NCBI RefSeq assembly: GCF_001006805.1 | Contig: NZ_LN811350.1 | Coordinates: 399,205-463,204 of the forward strand | Direction of reading: 5' to 3' | DNA: 64,000 nucleotides | From: Microvirga massiliensis | GTDB taxonomy: Bacteria > Pseudomonadota > Alphaproteobacteria > Rhizobiales > Beijerinckiaceae | In this document: positions 48,935 to 56,443 of the stretch, in pieces | Position numbering within the stretch: position 1 is the stretch's first letter | Layout: the number at the start of each line of letters is the position of its first letter | Notes under the pieces: model-generated | Database searches by the model: none | What the model saw: the letters and a program-made list of their open reading frames with translations, nothing else | Told to the model about the DNA's origin: nothing | Position numbers and translations under genes: made by a program

Positions 48935-49858
48935 TCAGCCCCACGGACCGCGCTGGCTGCGCGCCCAGGGGCCCGTTCCCCCACGCGGCTCGGAATCGAA
49001 GGCGTGCGGCGGCTGGGCCCCCATCTCGCCGGCAAGCTCGCGCAGGGCGGCGATCCGGTTCTCCGTCGCGGGATGGGTGGAGAAGAGATTGTCCATGCCA
49101 TGCCCGGAGAGGGGATTGATGATGAACATGGGAGCGGTTGCCGGGTGGCGCTCCGCGTCCGGGTTCGGAACATGCGCGACGCCGCCCGCGATCTTGGCCA
49201 GGGCCGAGGCGAGCCACATGGGCTGCCCGCAGATCATCGCTCCCATGCGATCGGCGTCGTATTCCCGCGTGCGGCTGATCGCCATCTGGATGATCATCGC
49301 GGCAAGGGGCGCCAGGATCATGGTGCCGATCATCACGAGCGGATTCGGCCGCTCGCCATCCCGGCCGCCGAACAGGAAGCCGAATTGCGCGAGAGTCGAA
49401 ATCGCCCCGGCGATCGTGGCGCTCACCGTCATGATGAGGGTGTCGCGATTCTTGATATGGGCGATTTCGTGCGCGAGCACCCCGGCGAGCTCCTCGCGGC
49501 TGAGCAACCGCAGGATCCCCGTCGTCGCAGCGACGGCTGCGTTCTCCGGATTGCGTCCGGTCGCGAAGGCATTGGGCTGCGGATTCTCGATCAGGTAGAC
49601 GCGCGGCATCGGAATCTCGGCCCGCGCCGCGAGATCCCGCACCATGCGGACGAGTTCCGGTGCGGTGCTCTCATCGACCTCGACGGCATGATAGGCCGCG
49701 AGCGCCATCCTGTCGGAGTTCCAGTAGGCGAACAGGTTCATCCCGGCGCCGATTAGGAGCGCGATCAGCATCCCGTTCGTTCCACCAAGCAGATAGCCCG
49801 CCACGCCGAAGAGCGCCGTGAGCGCCGCTAGCAGGAGACCGGTCTTGATGATGTTCAT
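48935..49858 (-). CDS. htpX: Membrane zinc protease HtpX
   Basis: HtpX degrades misfolded inner-membrane proteins. The product of 307 residues has two N-terminal membrane helices, the zinc motif HEIAH at residues 130-134, further helices, and the third ligand Glu in [12 protein letters not shown] near residue 199. Start ATG 49858 gives [13 protein letters not shown]. It is divergent from the SDHAF4 gene; two palindromes lie in the 115-base shared upstream region. It heads the run to rsmB, heparinase and purH. Confidence 0.96.
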   Translation of the reverse strand: MNIIKTGLLLAALTALFGVAGYLLGGTNGMLIALLIGAGMNLFAYWNSDRMALAAYHAVEVDESTAPELVRMVRDLAARAEIPMPRVYLIENPQPNAFATGRNPENAAVAATTGILRLLSREELAGVLAHEIAHIKNRDTLIMTVSATIAGAISTLAQFGFLFGGRDGERPNPLVMIGTMILAPLAAMIIQMAISRTREYDADRMGAMICGQPMWLASALAKIAGGVAHVPNPDAERHPATAPMFIINPLSGHGMDNLFSTHPATENRIAALRELAGEMGAQPPHAFDSEPRGGTGPWARSQRGPWG

Positions 49859-49877
49859 CGGGGTGTCCACCTCGTCA

Positions 49878-49911
49878 CGAACGCAACCAGCGTTCGCTCG
49901 ACCACATGTGG
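49878..49911. promoter_or_regulatory. Two palindromes between htpX and SDHAF4 genes
   Basis: CGAACGC (49878-49884) and GCGTTCG (49890-49896) form a perfect 7-base inverted repeat with a 5-base spacer. CCACATGTGG (49902-49911) is a perfect 10-base palindrome directly beside it. Both fall 20-53 bases before the htpX start. Confidence 0.4.
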
Positions 49912-49973
49912 GAGCGTTACCGCAAAGGTCCAACACCACGGGCTCGACGGAGCGCCATCGACCGGATATCCCC

Positions 49974-50210
49974 ATGGCCATGAACGAGAACAGCAAATCC
50001 ACTTCGGTCGTTCCCGATTCCGGCACCATGCCCGGCAAGGAGCTGTCCCCGGCGGCACGGCGCGCCCTCGACGAGGCGGCAGCGCGACGAGCGCAGATCG
50101 ACGCCAAGGCTGCCGAGATCGCCAAGTCGAAGGAGCACCAGGGTCGCGGCGGCCTGGAGCCGGTCCGCTACGAGGACTGGGAAGTGAAGGGGCTCGCGAC
50201 CGACTTCTGA
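49974..50210 (+). CDS. Succinate dehydrogenase assembly factor 4 family protein (DUF1674)
   Basis: The product of 78 residues ends with [20 protein letters not shown], the hallmark C terminus of the SDHAF4/DUF1674 family, which binds flavinylated SdhA and helps assemble complex II. The N-terminal part is a charged helix. ATG 49974 is followed by a second ATG two codons on. Divergence from htpX is a conserved Rhizobiales arrangement. An EcfG-type promoter lies just after its stop but serves the next gene. Confidence 0.88.
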   Translation: MAMNENSKSTSVVPDSGTMPGKELSPAARRALDEAAARRAQIDAKAAEIAKSKEHQGRGGLEPVRYEDWEVKGLATDF

Positions 50211-50216
50211 CACCGG

Positions 50217-50241
50217 GGAACGGCGCCGGCTCGGTTGCGTT
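50217..50241 (+). promoter_or_regulatory. EcfG-type general-stress promoter
   Basis: GGAAC (50217-50221) and CGTT (50238-50241) are 16 bases apart, an exact consensus match. It starts 7 bases after the SDHAF4 stop and 76 bases before the ATG of the Cfa-like gene. Confidence 0.65.
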
Positions 50242-50316
50242 GCGGAATTTCGCCCGCTGGTGCAGATCTCCGCCGGGGTCGCGGCCGACCGGTCCCATGT
50301 CCATCCAGAGGGCGCC

Positions 50317-51612
50317 ATGCACGAAGACAAGCAGATCGAGGCGGCGCGACGCCTTCTGACACATGCGGCACAGGTCCTTGCCGCGCCGGTCGCGATCAGG
50401 CTCTGGAACGGTGAAACGATCCGCCTCTCGCCGGACGCTCCGGACGATGTCGTCCTCGCAATCAACGATCCCGGTGCGATCGGCCGCCTCCTGCGGCGCC
50501 CGCGCCTCGCCAGCCTCGTCGACCTCCTCGCCGCGGGCGATTTCGATATCGTGGGCGGCACGCTCCTCGACGTCGCGGCCCGCGCCGGCACGGTCAACCG
50601 GAGGGCATTCCGGAGCCTCGACAAGAAGCTCGTCCTGAAATCGCTCTGGCCCTTTCTGTTCGCCGGCCGGGGAAACAGGAGCCGTTCGCAGGCCTATGCG
50701 GGCGCGCAGCACGCGCAGGACAGACAGGGTCGCGACAACAAGGCGCTCGTGCAGTTCCATTACGACCTGTCGAACGCCTTCTACGCGCTCTTCCTCGATC
50801 CCGAGATGGTCTATTCCTGCGCGTATTTTCCGCACTGGGACGCGAGTCTCGAGGAGGCGCAGGTCGCGAAACTCGACATGATCTGCCGCAAGCTGCGGCT
50901 GCGCCCCGACGAGCGTTTCCTCGATATCGGCTGCGGCTGGGGCGGCCTCGTCTGCCATGCGGCGCAGCGTTACGGCGTCAGCGCGCACGGAGTCACGCTG
51001 AGCGAAGCACAGTTCGAATTTGCGCGCGCGAAGATTGCGAGACTGGGTCTTGAGGACCGTGTCACCGTCGAGCTGAAGGATTATCGCGAGCTGCAAGGCA
51101 CCTACGACAAGATCGCGTCGATCGGGATGTTCGAGCATGTCGGAATCGACAATCACGGCGCGTATTTCACGAAGTTGCGCGATCTCCTGCGTCCGCGCGG
51201 TTTGCTCCTCAATCATGCGATCACGCGGCCCGCGAAACGCAAGAGCTTCCGGAGGAAGCGCGCCGAATATGCGGCCATCGTGAACTACGTATTCCCGGGA
51301 AGCGAGCTCGATCACATTGGCGGCTCGGTCGCGAGTCTCGAGCGCTATGGTTTCGAAGTGCACGATGTCGAGGGATGGCGCGAGCACTATGCGCGTACGA
51401 CGCGCCTGTGGTGCGAGCGCCTGTTCGCGAGACGCGACGAGGCCGAACGCGAGGTCGGCATCGAGAAGACCCGCCTGTGGCTCCTCTATCTCGCCGGCGT
51501 TTCGCTCGGCTTCGAGCGCGGCACGATCGGAATCTTTCAAACGCTCGCCTCACGGCGAGCACGCGGCTCCTCGGGACTCCCGCCGACGCGAGCGGATCTC
51601 TACGCTTCGTGA
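50317..51612 (+). CDS. Cyclopropane-fatty-acid-phospholipid synthase family methyltransferase
   Basis: The product of 431 residues adds a methylene group from AdoMet across a lipid double bond, or a related reaction. The AdoMet motif is FLDIGCGWGGLVCHAA near residue 202; other family parts are HYDLSNAFYALFLDPEMVYSC (in part) and IGMFEHVGIDNHGAYF. The N-terminal 130 residues form the lipid-binding domain. ATG 50317 has AGAGGG upstream. The EcfG-type promoter upstream fits the known stress and stationary-phase control of cfa genes. Confidence 0.93.
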   Translation: MHEDKQIEAARRLLTHAAQVLAAPVAIRLWNGETIRLSPDAPDDVVLAINDPGAIGRLLRRPRLASLVDLLAAGDFDIVGGTLLDVAARAGTVNRRAFRSLDKKLVLKSLWPFLFAGRGNRSRSQAYAGAQHAQDRQGRDNKALVQFHYDLSNAFYALFLDPEMVYSCAYFPHWDASLEEAQVAKLDMICRKLRLRPDERFLDIGCGWGGLVCHAAQRYGVSAHGVTLSEAQFEFARAKIARLGLEDRVTVELKDYRELQGTYDKIASIGMFEHVGIDNHGAYFTKLRDLLRPRGLLLNHAITRPAKRKSFRRKRAEYAAIVNYVFPGSELDHIGGSVASLERYGFEVHDVEGWREHYARTTRLWCERLFARRDEAEREVGIEKTRLWLLYLAGVSLGFERGTIGIFQTLASRRARGSSGLPPTRADLYAS

Positions 51613-51765
51613 TCTTGGATGATGACGCGCATCGGCGCGTTCCCTGCCGCCCCGGAAGCGACGGCCAGAACAGGCGTCGCTTGCAGCTAGCGTCCGATCC
51701 TCGACCGTTCTGGAATCTCTTCCGCCAGGACGACAAGATATGGAGTCGGCAAGAAGGGTAGGGTC

Positions 51766-51807
51766 TTGATTGCACCTGTTTTCCGCGCATATTAAATGCG
51801 CATATTA
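51766..51807 (+). promoter_or_regulatory. ccdAB promoter with repeated operator
   Basis: TTGATT (51766-51771) and TATTAA (51790-51795), 18 bases apart, form a likely promoter. GCGCATATTA occurs twice, at 51785-51794 and 51798-51807, and the first copy is also part of GCGCAT-N5-ATGCGC. The repeats cover the -10 box, as expected for repression by the CcdA-CcdB complex. Confidence 0.5.
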
Positions 51808-51824
51808 TGCCTTCATGGGGGCGC

Positions 51825-52070
51825 ATGTTGCATTCAGGAGCTAAGGAAACCAACCGTCGCGCAACCAACGTGACCCTGCCGGCCGATCTCGTAGCGGAGG
51901 CCAAAGCCCTGGACGTCAACCTGTCTCAGGCATGTGAGGCCGGCTTGGTGCTTTACGTGACTCGAGCCCGTCGCGCCCGTTGGCTGGAGGAGAACCAAGA
52001 AGCCATCGACGCCTACAACGAACGCGTCGAGCAGGACGGACTCATCCTCGAGGATTATCGGCGCTTCTGA
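51825..52070 (+). CDS. ccdA: CcdA-type antitoxin
   Basis: The product of 81 residues has an N-terminal ribbon-helix-helix segment (RRATNVTLPADLVAEAKALD) and a C-terminal tail with RARWLEENQEAIDAYNERVE, the CcdB-wrapping part typical of CcdA. ATG 51825 is preferred; an in-frame ATG at 51807 overlaps the operator repeats. The stop overlaps the ccdB ATG. DNA upstream is A+T-rich compared with the flanks, which suggests acquisition. Confidence 0.9.
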   Translation: MLHSGAKETNRRATNVTLPADLVAEAKALDVNLSQACEAGLVLYVTRARRARWLEENQEAIDAYNERVEQDGLILEDYRRF

Positions 52071-52369
52071 TGGCCCAGTTCGATGTCTACGCTGGCGTCG
52101 GTCGCTCGAACATCCATGTTCTCGATCTTCAATCCGATGCGCTCGACCAGCTTACGACTCGCATTGTTGCGCCATTGGTGCCGCGAGCTGGAACGCACGT
52201 TATCAGCATCTTGAACCCAGTGATCGAGATCCAGGGAACGCAGTTCATCATCCTGATGCAGGAGATGGCAGCCGTTCGGCTGCGCGAGTTGCAGCGCCGG
52301 ATCGGTGCGCTTCAGGAATACCAGGATGAAATCAAACGCGCGCTCGATCTCGTCTTTTATGGCTTCTGA
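52070..52369 (+). CDS. ccdB: CcdB-type toxin (gyrase poison)
   Basis: The product of 99 residues begins MAQFDVYAGVG, close to the CcdB start, with the family's LDLQSDALDQLTTRIVAPLV and the C-terminal helix ALDLVFYGF. CcdB traps DNA gyrase on DNA; the C-terminal Trp of F-plasmid CcdB is not conserved here, where the protein ends in GF, so gyrase poisoning should not be assumed. It overlaps ccdA by one base. Confidence 0.9.
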   Translation: MAQFDVYAGVGRSNIHVLDLQSDALDQLTTRIVAPLVPRAGTHVISILNPVIEIQGTQFIILMQEMAAVRLRELQRRIGALQEYQDEIKRALDLVFYGF

Positions 52370-52452
52370 ATAGTCCAAGCCCGTCAAGGCACTCACCAGT
52401 GAGCAGGAATCCTCATCACTCCGGTGCCGCTACAACTGGTCGGGATGCAAAA

Positions 52453-52956
52453 TCAGCGTGAGACCACGACGGGCGTCCCGACGCTCACCTGATCGAAGAG
52501 ATGGATGATATCTGCGTTGTGCATGCGGATGCATCCATAGGAGACGAATTTGCCGATCGACTCCGGCCGGTTCGTCCCGTGGATCGCGTATTGATCACGG
52601 TCGAGAGTCAGGGCCCGTGCTCCCATGGGATTGTTCGAGGCTCCTCCGGGGATGATGTCCGGCAGCCGCGGATTATCCCGCCGTAACTCGTCCGGCGGCG
52701 ACCAAGCCGGCTTCACGTATTTTCCGTCGATCCGTGCATGCCCGGACCATTGCTTCCCGGCCCGCCCTACTCCGACGGGATAGCGCCAGGCCGTGCCGTC
52801 ATCACGGACGAAATAGAGCCTGCGCTCCTCCGTCCTTACGATGATCGTCCCGGGTTCCGCCTCTCCACGATAGGGCACGATCTCTCGCGCCGAGGCCGGT
52901 GCACTGAGGAGGAAAGCGACGACAAACAGCGAAGCGCGCCGCCCGAACCTGATCAT
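52453..52956 (-). CDS. L,D-transpeptidase (YkuD/ErfK family), exported
   Basis: The product of 167 residues has a signal peptide (SLFVVAFLLSAPASA) and one YkuD domain. The active site HGTNRPESIGKFVSYGCIRM runs from residue 126 with His, Ser139, Cys142 and Arg144. It would form 3-3 cross-links in peptidoglycan or attach proteins to it in the periplasm. It stands alone and is convergent with ccdB. No peptidoglycan-binding domain is present. Confidence 0.93.
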   Translation of the reverse strand: MIRFGRRASLFVVAFLLSAPASAREIVPYRGEAEPGTIIVRTEERRLYFVRDDGTAWRYPVGVGRAGKQWSGHARIDGKYVKPAWSPPDELRRDNPRLPDIIPGGASNNPMGARALTLDRDQYAIHGTNRPESIGKFVSYGCIRMHNADIIHLFDQVSVGTPVVVSR

Positions 52957-53175
52957 GACCGACGCTCCACCCGAAACCCGGTCCGTTCATGGAAGTAGGG
53001 AGGGAGAGCCTGTCGCTTGCTGCAGATTACATCGACCGAATCCGAATGGTCGATCATCCGGCGCTTCAGATCCATGGCTGCGGTCCCCCCGGCGCGTCAA
53101 GGTATCGCCGCAAGTGTAGGGCAGCCTCTTGCGACGGACCAGTGCAGGCTTGGCGGTTCGGATCGGAAGCGCATC

Positions 53176-53421
53176 ATGGCGAAGTCGGATCAGTCCACCA
53201 TCGAGGCGATCGTCGCCCTGGCCGAGGAGATCGGCCGGATCTCTCCCGAATGTGCCGATAAGGCCATGCAGATCGTCGACCTCGCCCGCGGTCTCGCTAC
53301 GCGGCCGGACCGCAATACGATTCAGGACGCGCTCGAAGCCGACTCGCTCGAGAACAGCCTGTCGGACGTGAGCGCCCGGCGCACTGCGGACGACGTCGCC
53401 CGCGCCCTCGACGAGAGTTGA
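53176..53421 (+). CDS. Small acidic protein, unknown function
   Basis: The product of 81 residues starts MAKSDQSTIEAIVALAEEIG and is predicted helical, acidic and without signal or membrane segments. Two Cys-free helices are separated by LATRPDRNTIQDALEADS. I do not recognise the family; similar short proteins seem restricted to alphaproteobacteria. The ATG at 53176 is used because upstream codons overlap the L,D-transpeptidase promoter region. It is a single gene followed by a repeat. Confidence 0.6.
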   Translation: MAKSDQSTIEAIVALAEEIGRISPECADKAMQIVDLARGLATRPDRNTIQDALEADSLENSLSDVSARRTADDVARALDES

Positions 53422-53800
53422 AGACACCTCCGCGCTGCAACGATTTTGATCAGGGAGGCAGTCCGCCTCGCACATGTCGTCAATGCCGGCCGCAGTCATC
53501 CAGCCCGACGCGGCTCCACTTCATAATTACGAGCCGCGGGCGCAAAGCACTGCCCGTCCCTTTGCACTCCCGTCCTTGCGAGCCGCAGGCGAAGCAATCT
53601 ACCCGTCGACGAGTGCGCTCTTGAATTGCTTTACTTCGTTCGCAATGACGAAGAGGGCCTGAGAACGCGAGGAGCACTGTCGGAAACGGAATGAACTCCG
53701 GATCCACACATCGCGAGCTCTTCACGGGCAATGTTACCGCGATGACTAGCGGTCAAACTGGCCTCGTGGGTTGTCGCCGGAGTGACCTTCCGACCGAGAC
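53422..53800. other. 379-base gap with repeats before the Crp-like gene
   Basis: No gene is supported. Most of the stretch (about 53527-53690) is related to the gap at 60830-61040 and contains family B copy 3. Lower-G+C tracts such as TTGAATTGCTTTAC are part of the repeat. Confidence 0.5.
53540..53690. repeat. Palindromic intergenic repeat (family B, copy 3, extended)
   Basis: The core CGTCCTTGCGAGCCGCAGG... to ...TTCGCAATGACGA (about 53570-53652) is an inverted-ended element sharing GGCGAAGCAATCTACCCGTC with copy 4. Similarity continues on both sides, including CACTGCCCGT to the left and GAGCACTGNCGGAAA to the right. Confidence 0.7.
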
Positions 53801-54493
53801 TCAAACCCTATCAGTAAGGCGCTCGGCGGCGAGGGCCTGTGGATCCGCTACGCGGATGCGAGCCCTCCCGAGTTCGACCAGCCCACGCCGCTTCCATTCC
53901 TGCAATTGCCGGTTGACGCTCTCGCGGGTCGCGCAGGCGAAGACGGCGAGTTCCTCCTGCGAGACCTGCAGCTCCGCCCCGTAATCCTCGACGAGTGCAG
54001 AAAGCCGCCGCGCCAGACGGGCCGAGAGTGGCAGGAGAAGACTCTCCTCCATGCGGTCACTCATCCACCGGATTCTTTCGCAGAGGAGCTCGATGAACCG
54101 GACCGCGAGAGGCGGCCGTTGCTCGAGGAGATCGAGGAAGTCGCGGCGGCGGATCATGAACAGATCAGTGGGCTCGGTGGCGGTGGCATCGGCCGTCCGG
54201 GCGCGGCCGTCGAGGAGGGCAACCTCGCCGAACACGTCGCCGGGTCCGAGCAGATTCAGCGTCAGCCGGCGGCCGGCATCCGTGCCGGTGGCGATGCGGA
54301 TCTGCCCGCGCCGCACGGCATAGAGCGCATCACCTGCATCGCCCTTCTGGAACAGCACCTCCTCGCGTCCGAGCGAGCGCGTCACGCACAGGGCCGCAAT
54401 CGCATTGACGGCCTCCTCGCCGAGACCAGCGAAGAACGGGTTCGCTGCGAGGAGCCGCGCCAGTGCGTTCGGTTCGGGCTTCGGCGCGAGCAT
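53801..54493 (-). CDS. Crp/Fnr family transcriptional regulator
   Basis: The product of 230 residues has an N-terminal cyclic-nucleotide-binding-type domain (about 20-140; LLGPGDVFGEVALLDGRART matches the phosphate-binding cassette, with the Glu and Arg used for cAMP) and a C-terminal helix-turn-helix (VSQEELAVFACATRESVNRQ). No FNR cysteine cluster is seen at the N terminus. The cassette suggests it could bind cAMP made by the cyclase at 8891-10294. A TGTGA-N6-TCACG site lies 46 bases before its start, pointing to autoregulation. Confidence 0.92.
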   Translation of the reverse strand: MLAPKPEPNALARLLAANPFFAGLGEEAVNAIAALCVTRSLGREEVLFQKGDAGDALYAVRRGQIRIATGTDAGRRLTLNLLGPGDVFGEVALLDGRARTADATATEPTDLFMIRRRDFLDLLEQRPPLAVRFIELLCERIRWMSDRMEESLLLPLSARLARRLSALVEDYGAELQVSQEELAVFACATRESVNRQLQEWKRRGLVELGRARIRVADPQALAAERLTDRV

Positions 54494-54851
54494 GAAGTCC
54501 TCCTCCGATCCCAGAATGAACGCTCGGCCCGCCAGCCCGTGTGATCGGCATCACGGAAAGCCGCGGCCAAACGCTCAATGAAGCTCAGGGCCGGTGGGCT
54601 GCGTACTCCCGCTTTGTAGCAGCGAACGCCCAGAGAGACACGCGATGATATCGAACGCGGGCGCTGTCCATGCGGCGCCCGACCCGCGAAGCATCGAAGG
54701 ATTGCCTTGAGGGGCTACCCTTACCCGTCGCCCTGTGGGCAACGGCCTCGTCCCTGGCGAGAGAAGGAACCGCTACGCTTCCCGAAGGCGCACCGCAGAA
54801 TGGAGGCTGGCTCGAGCGTAGACGAATCTGGCCCGCCGCTGCGCGCGGCTC
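54494..54851. other. 358-base gap upstream of the Crp-like gene
   Basis: No gene is supported. It holds the CRP-like site (54540-54555), a hairpin CGGGCGC/GCGCCCG at 54658-54681, and the 3' side of the response regulator gene, which reads in the same direction. Confidence 0.4.
54540..54555. promoter_or_regulatory. CRP-like binding site
   Basis: TGTGA-TCGGCA-TCACG matches the CRP consensus TGTGA-N6-TCACA at nine of ten fixed positions. Its position just upstream of a Crp-type gene fits autoregulation. Confidence 0.55.
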
Positions 54852-55241
54852 TTAATCCCCGTTCCTGCGCGCCTGGAGGAGCTTCTGCTTGAGGTCGTGC
54901 TGGGCGAACGGCTTCTGGAGGACGGGCCGGTCGCGGAACGAATCCTTGATGCCCTGGCTGCCATAGCCCGTCGAGAAGACGAACGGAATCGAGCGCGCCT
55001 GAAGAGCCTCGGCCACCGGATAGATCGATTCGCCCGCGACATTCACGTCCAGAATCGCGATGTCGACCTTTTCCTTCTCGACGGCTTCGAGCGCGGCGGC
55101 GAGGCGCGCCGACGGCCCCACGACCTCGCAGCCGAAATCGAGCAGCATATCTTCCAGCAAAAGAGAAATTGCGGCCTCGTCTTCGACCACGAGGACCCGC
55201 AGCCCGCTCAGGTCACCTGCCAGACTTTCGATCACGTCCAT
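54852..55241 (-). CDS. Single-domain response regulator
   Basis: The product of 129 residues is a receiver domain only. The acidic pair is VVEDEAA (Glu20, Asp21), the phospho-acceptor is Asp65 in AILDVNVAGE, and the conserved Ser/Thr and Lys are in FSTGYG and LQKPFA (Lys110). It has no output domain, so it may relay phosphate or bind a target protein. No kinase gene is adjacent; the nearest is the hybrid kinase at 61933-63573. Confidence 0.92.
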   Translation of the reverse strand: MDVIESLAGDLSGLRVLVVEDEAAISLLLEDMLLDFGCEVVGPSARLAAALEAVEKEKVDIAILDVNVAGESIYPVAEALQARSIPFVFSTGYGSQGIKDSFRDRPVLQKPFAQHDLKQKLLQARRNGD

Positions 55242-55448
55242 CCAACCCGCATTATTTTGACGAAAAGATTAGCATTCGGCTCAGGCGCCGGGAAGAACTT
55301 CATGAAGGGAACGGTTTCGTCGATTACATAGATTAAGGCGAGAGATCATTCCCCAAACAGCGTGAGCGACTAAAACACGAACGCGTCGGCTATGCGAACA
55401 CGGGTTCGCCACGCTAGACTTTGCGGAACGGACAGACAAGGACTTGGG

Positions 55449-56402
55449 ATGATGGCCTTACGATTGCTGCGCCGCACTGTGGCGGCTCTCTGTCTTGCGT
55501 GCGCTTCCGCCGCGATGTCCGGGCTGGTCTCGACGGGGGCTCTCGCCCAGTCCCGGCAGCCGGTCGTCGTCGCATCGAAGATCGATACCGAAGGAGCCCT
55601 GCTCGGCGAGATGATCGCGCTCGTGCTGGAGCATCAGGGCATTCCAGTCGAAAAGCGGGTGTCCCTCGGGCCCACCAAGGTCGTCCGCACCGCGCTCCTC
55701 TCGGGCGAGATCGATATCTATCCCGAATACACCGGAAACGGAGCCTTCTTTCACGACATCCCGAATGACAAGGCATGGACCAAGGCCCAATCCGCCTTCG
55801 AGCTCGTGAAGAAACTCGATAAGGAGAAGTACAACCTCGTCTGGCTCGACCGGGCGCCCGCCAACAATACCTGGCTCATCGCCGTCCGCGGCGACCTCGC
55901 CCGGCGAGAAAATCTCGCGACGATGGAGGATTTCGCCAGGCTCGCGAAGCGCGGTGGCGTGCTGAAGCTCGCCGGCTCCGCGGAGTTCGTCGAGAGCCCG
56001 GCCGCCCTCCCGGCCTTCGAGCGCGTCTACGATTTCAAGCTCCCCCGCGATCAGATCGTCATTCTGCCGGGAGGCGACACGGCGGTCACGATGCGCGCCG
56101 CGGCCCAGGGCGTGAGCGGCGTGAACAGCGCCATGGTTTACGGAACGGACGGAGCCATCGCGGCGCTCGATCTCGTCGTGATGGAGGATACGCGCGGCGC
56201 GCAGATCGTCTACGAGCCCGCTCCGGTCGTTCGCGCCGAGGTGCTTAATCGCTACCCCGCCATGGCGCAGACCCTCTCCCGCGTCTTCGGCTCGCTCTCG
56301 CTCAATCGTCTCCAGAGCTTGAATGCGCAGATCGCCGTCGAGGGGCAGCCGGCCCGCGAAGTCGCCAAGAGCTATCTCGAGCAGCAAGGCCTGCTGCCCT
56401 GA
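55449..56402 (+). CDS. Osmoprotectant (glycine betaine/choline) ABC transporter binding protein, OsmF/OpuC type
   Basis: The product of 317 residues has a signal peptide (AALCLACASAAMSGLVSTGALA) and an OpuAC-type fold; VVVASKIDTEGALLGEMIA, SGEIDIYPEYTGNGAFF and LPGGDTAVTMRAAAQG mark the family. It captures a quaternary amine or related compound in the periplasm. ATG 55449 or 55452 gives the signal peptide. It begins an operon of binding protein, permease, ATPase and second permease, as in E. coli yehZYXW. Confidence 0.88.
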   Translation: MMALRLLRRTVAALCLACASAAMSGLVSTGALAQSRQPVVVASKIDTEGALLGEMIALVLEHQGIPVEKRVSLGPTKVVRTALLSGEIDIYPEYTGNGAFFHDIPNDKAWTKAQSAFELVKKLDKEKYNLVWLDRAPANNTWLIAVRGDLARRENLATMEDFARLAKRGGVLKLAGSAEFVESPAALPAFERVYDFKLPRDQIVILPGGDTAVTMRAAAQGVSGVNSAMVYGTDGAIAALDLVVMEDTRGAQIVYEPAPVVRAEVLNRYPAMAQTLSRVFGSLSLNRLQSLNAQIAVEGQPAREVAKSYLEQQGLLP

Positions 56403-56443
56403 ACTCCGAGCCTCCAGAGGAGCGGGATCCGGAAAAAAGCGGG

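Noticed and set aside
51807..51824. Earlier ATG at 51807 as the ccdA start
   Set aside because: It lies inside the operator repeat and has no ribosome site; ATG 51825 has GGGGG upstream.
55308..55332. GGAAC half-site upstream of the osmoprotectant operon as an EcfG promoter
   Set aside because: No CGTT occurs 16 or 17 bases downstream, so only half of the motif is present.
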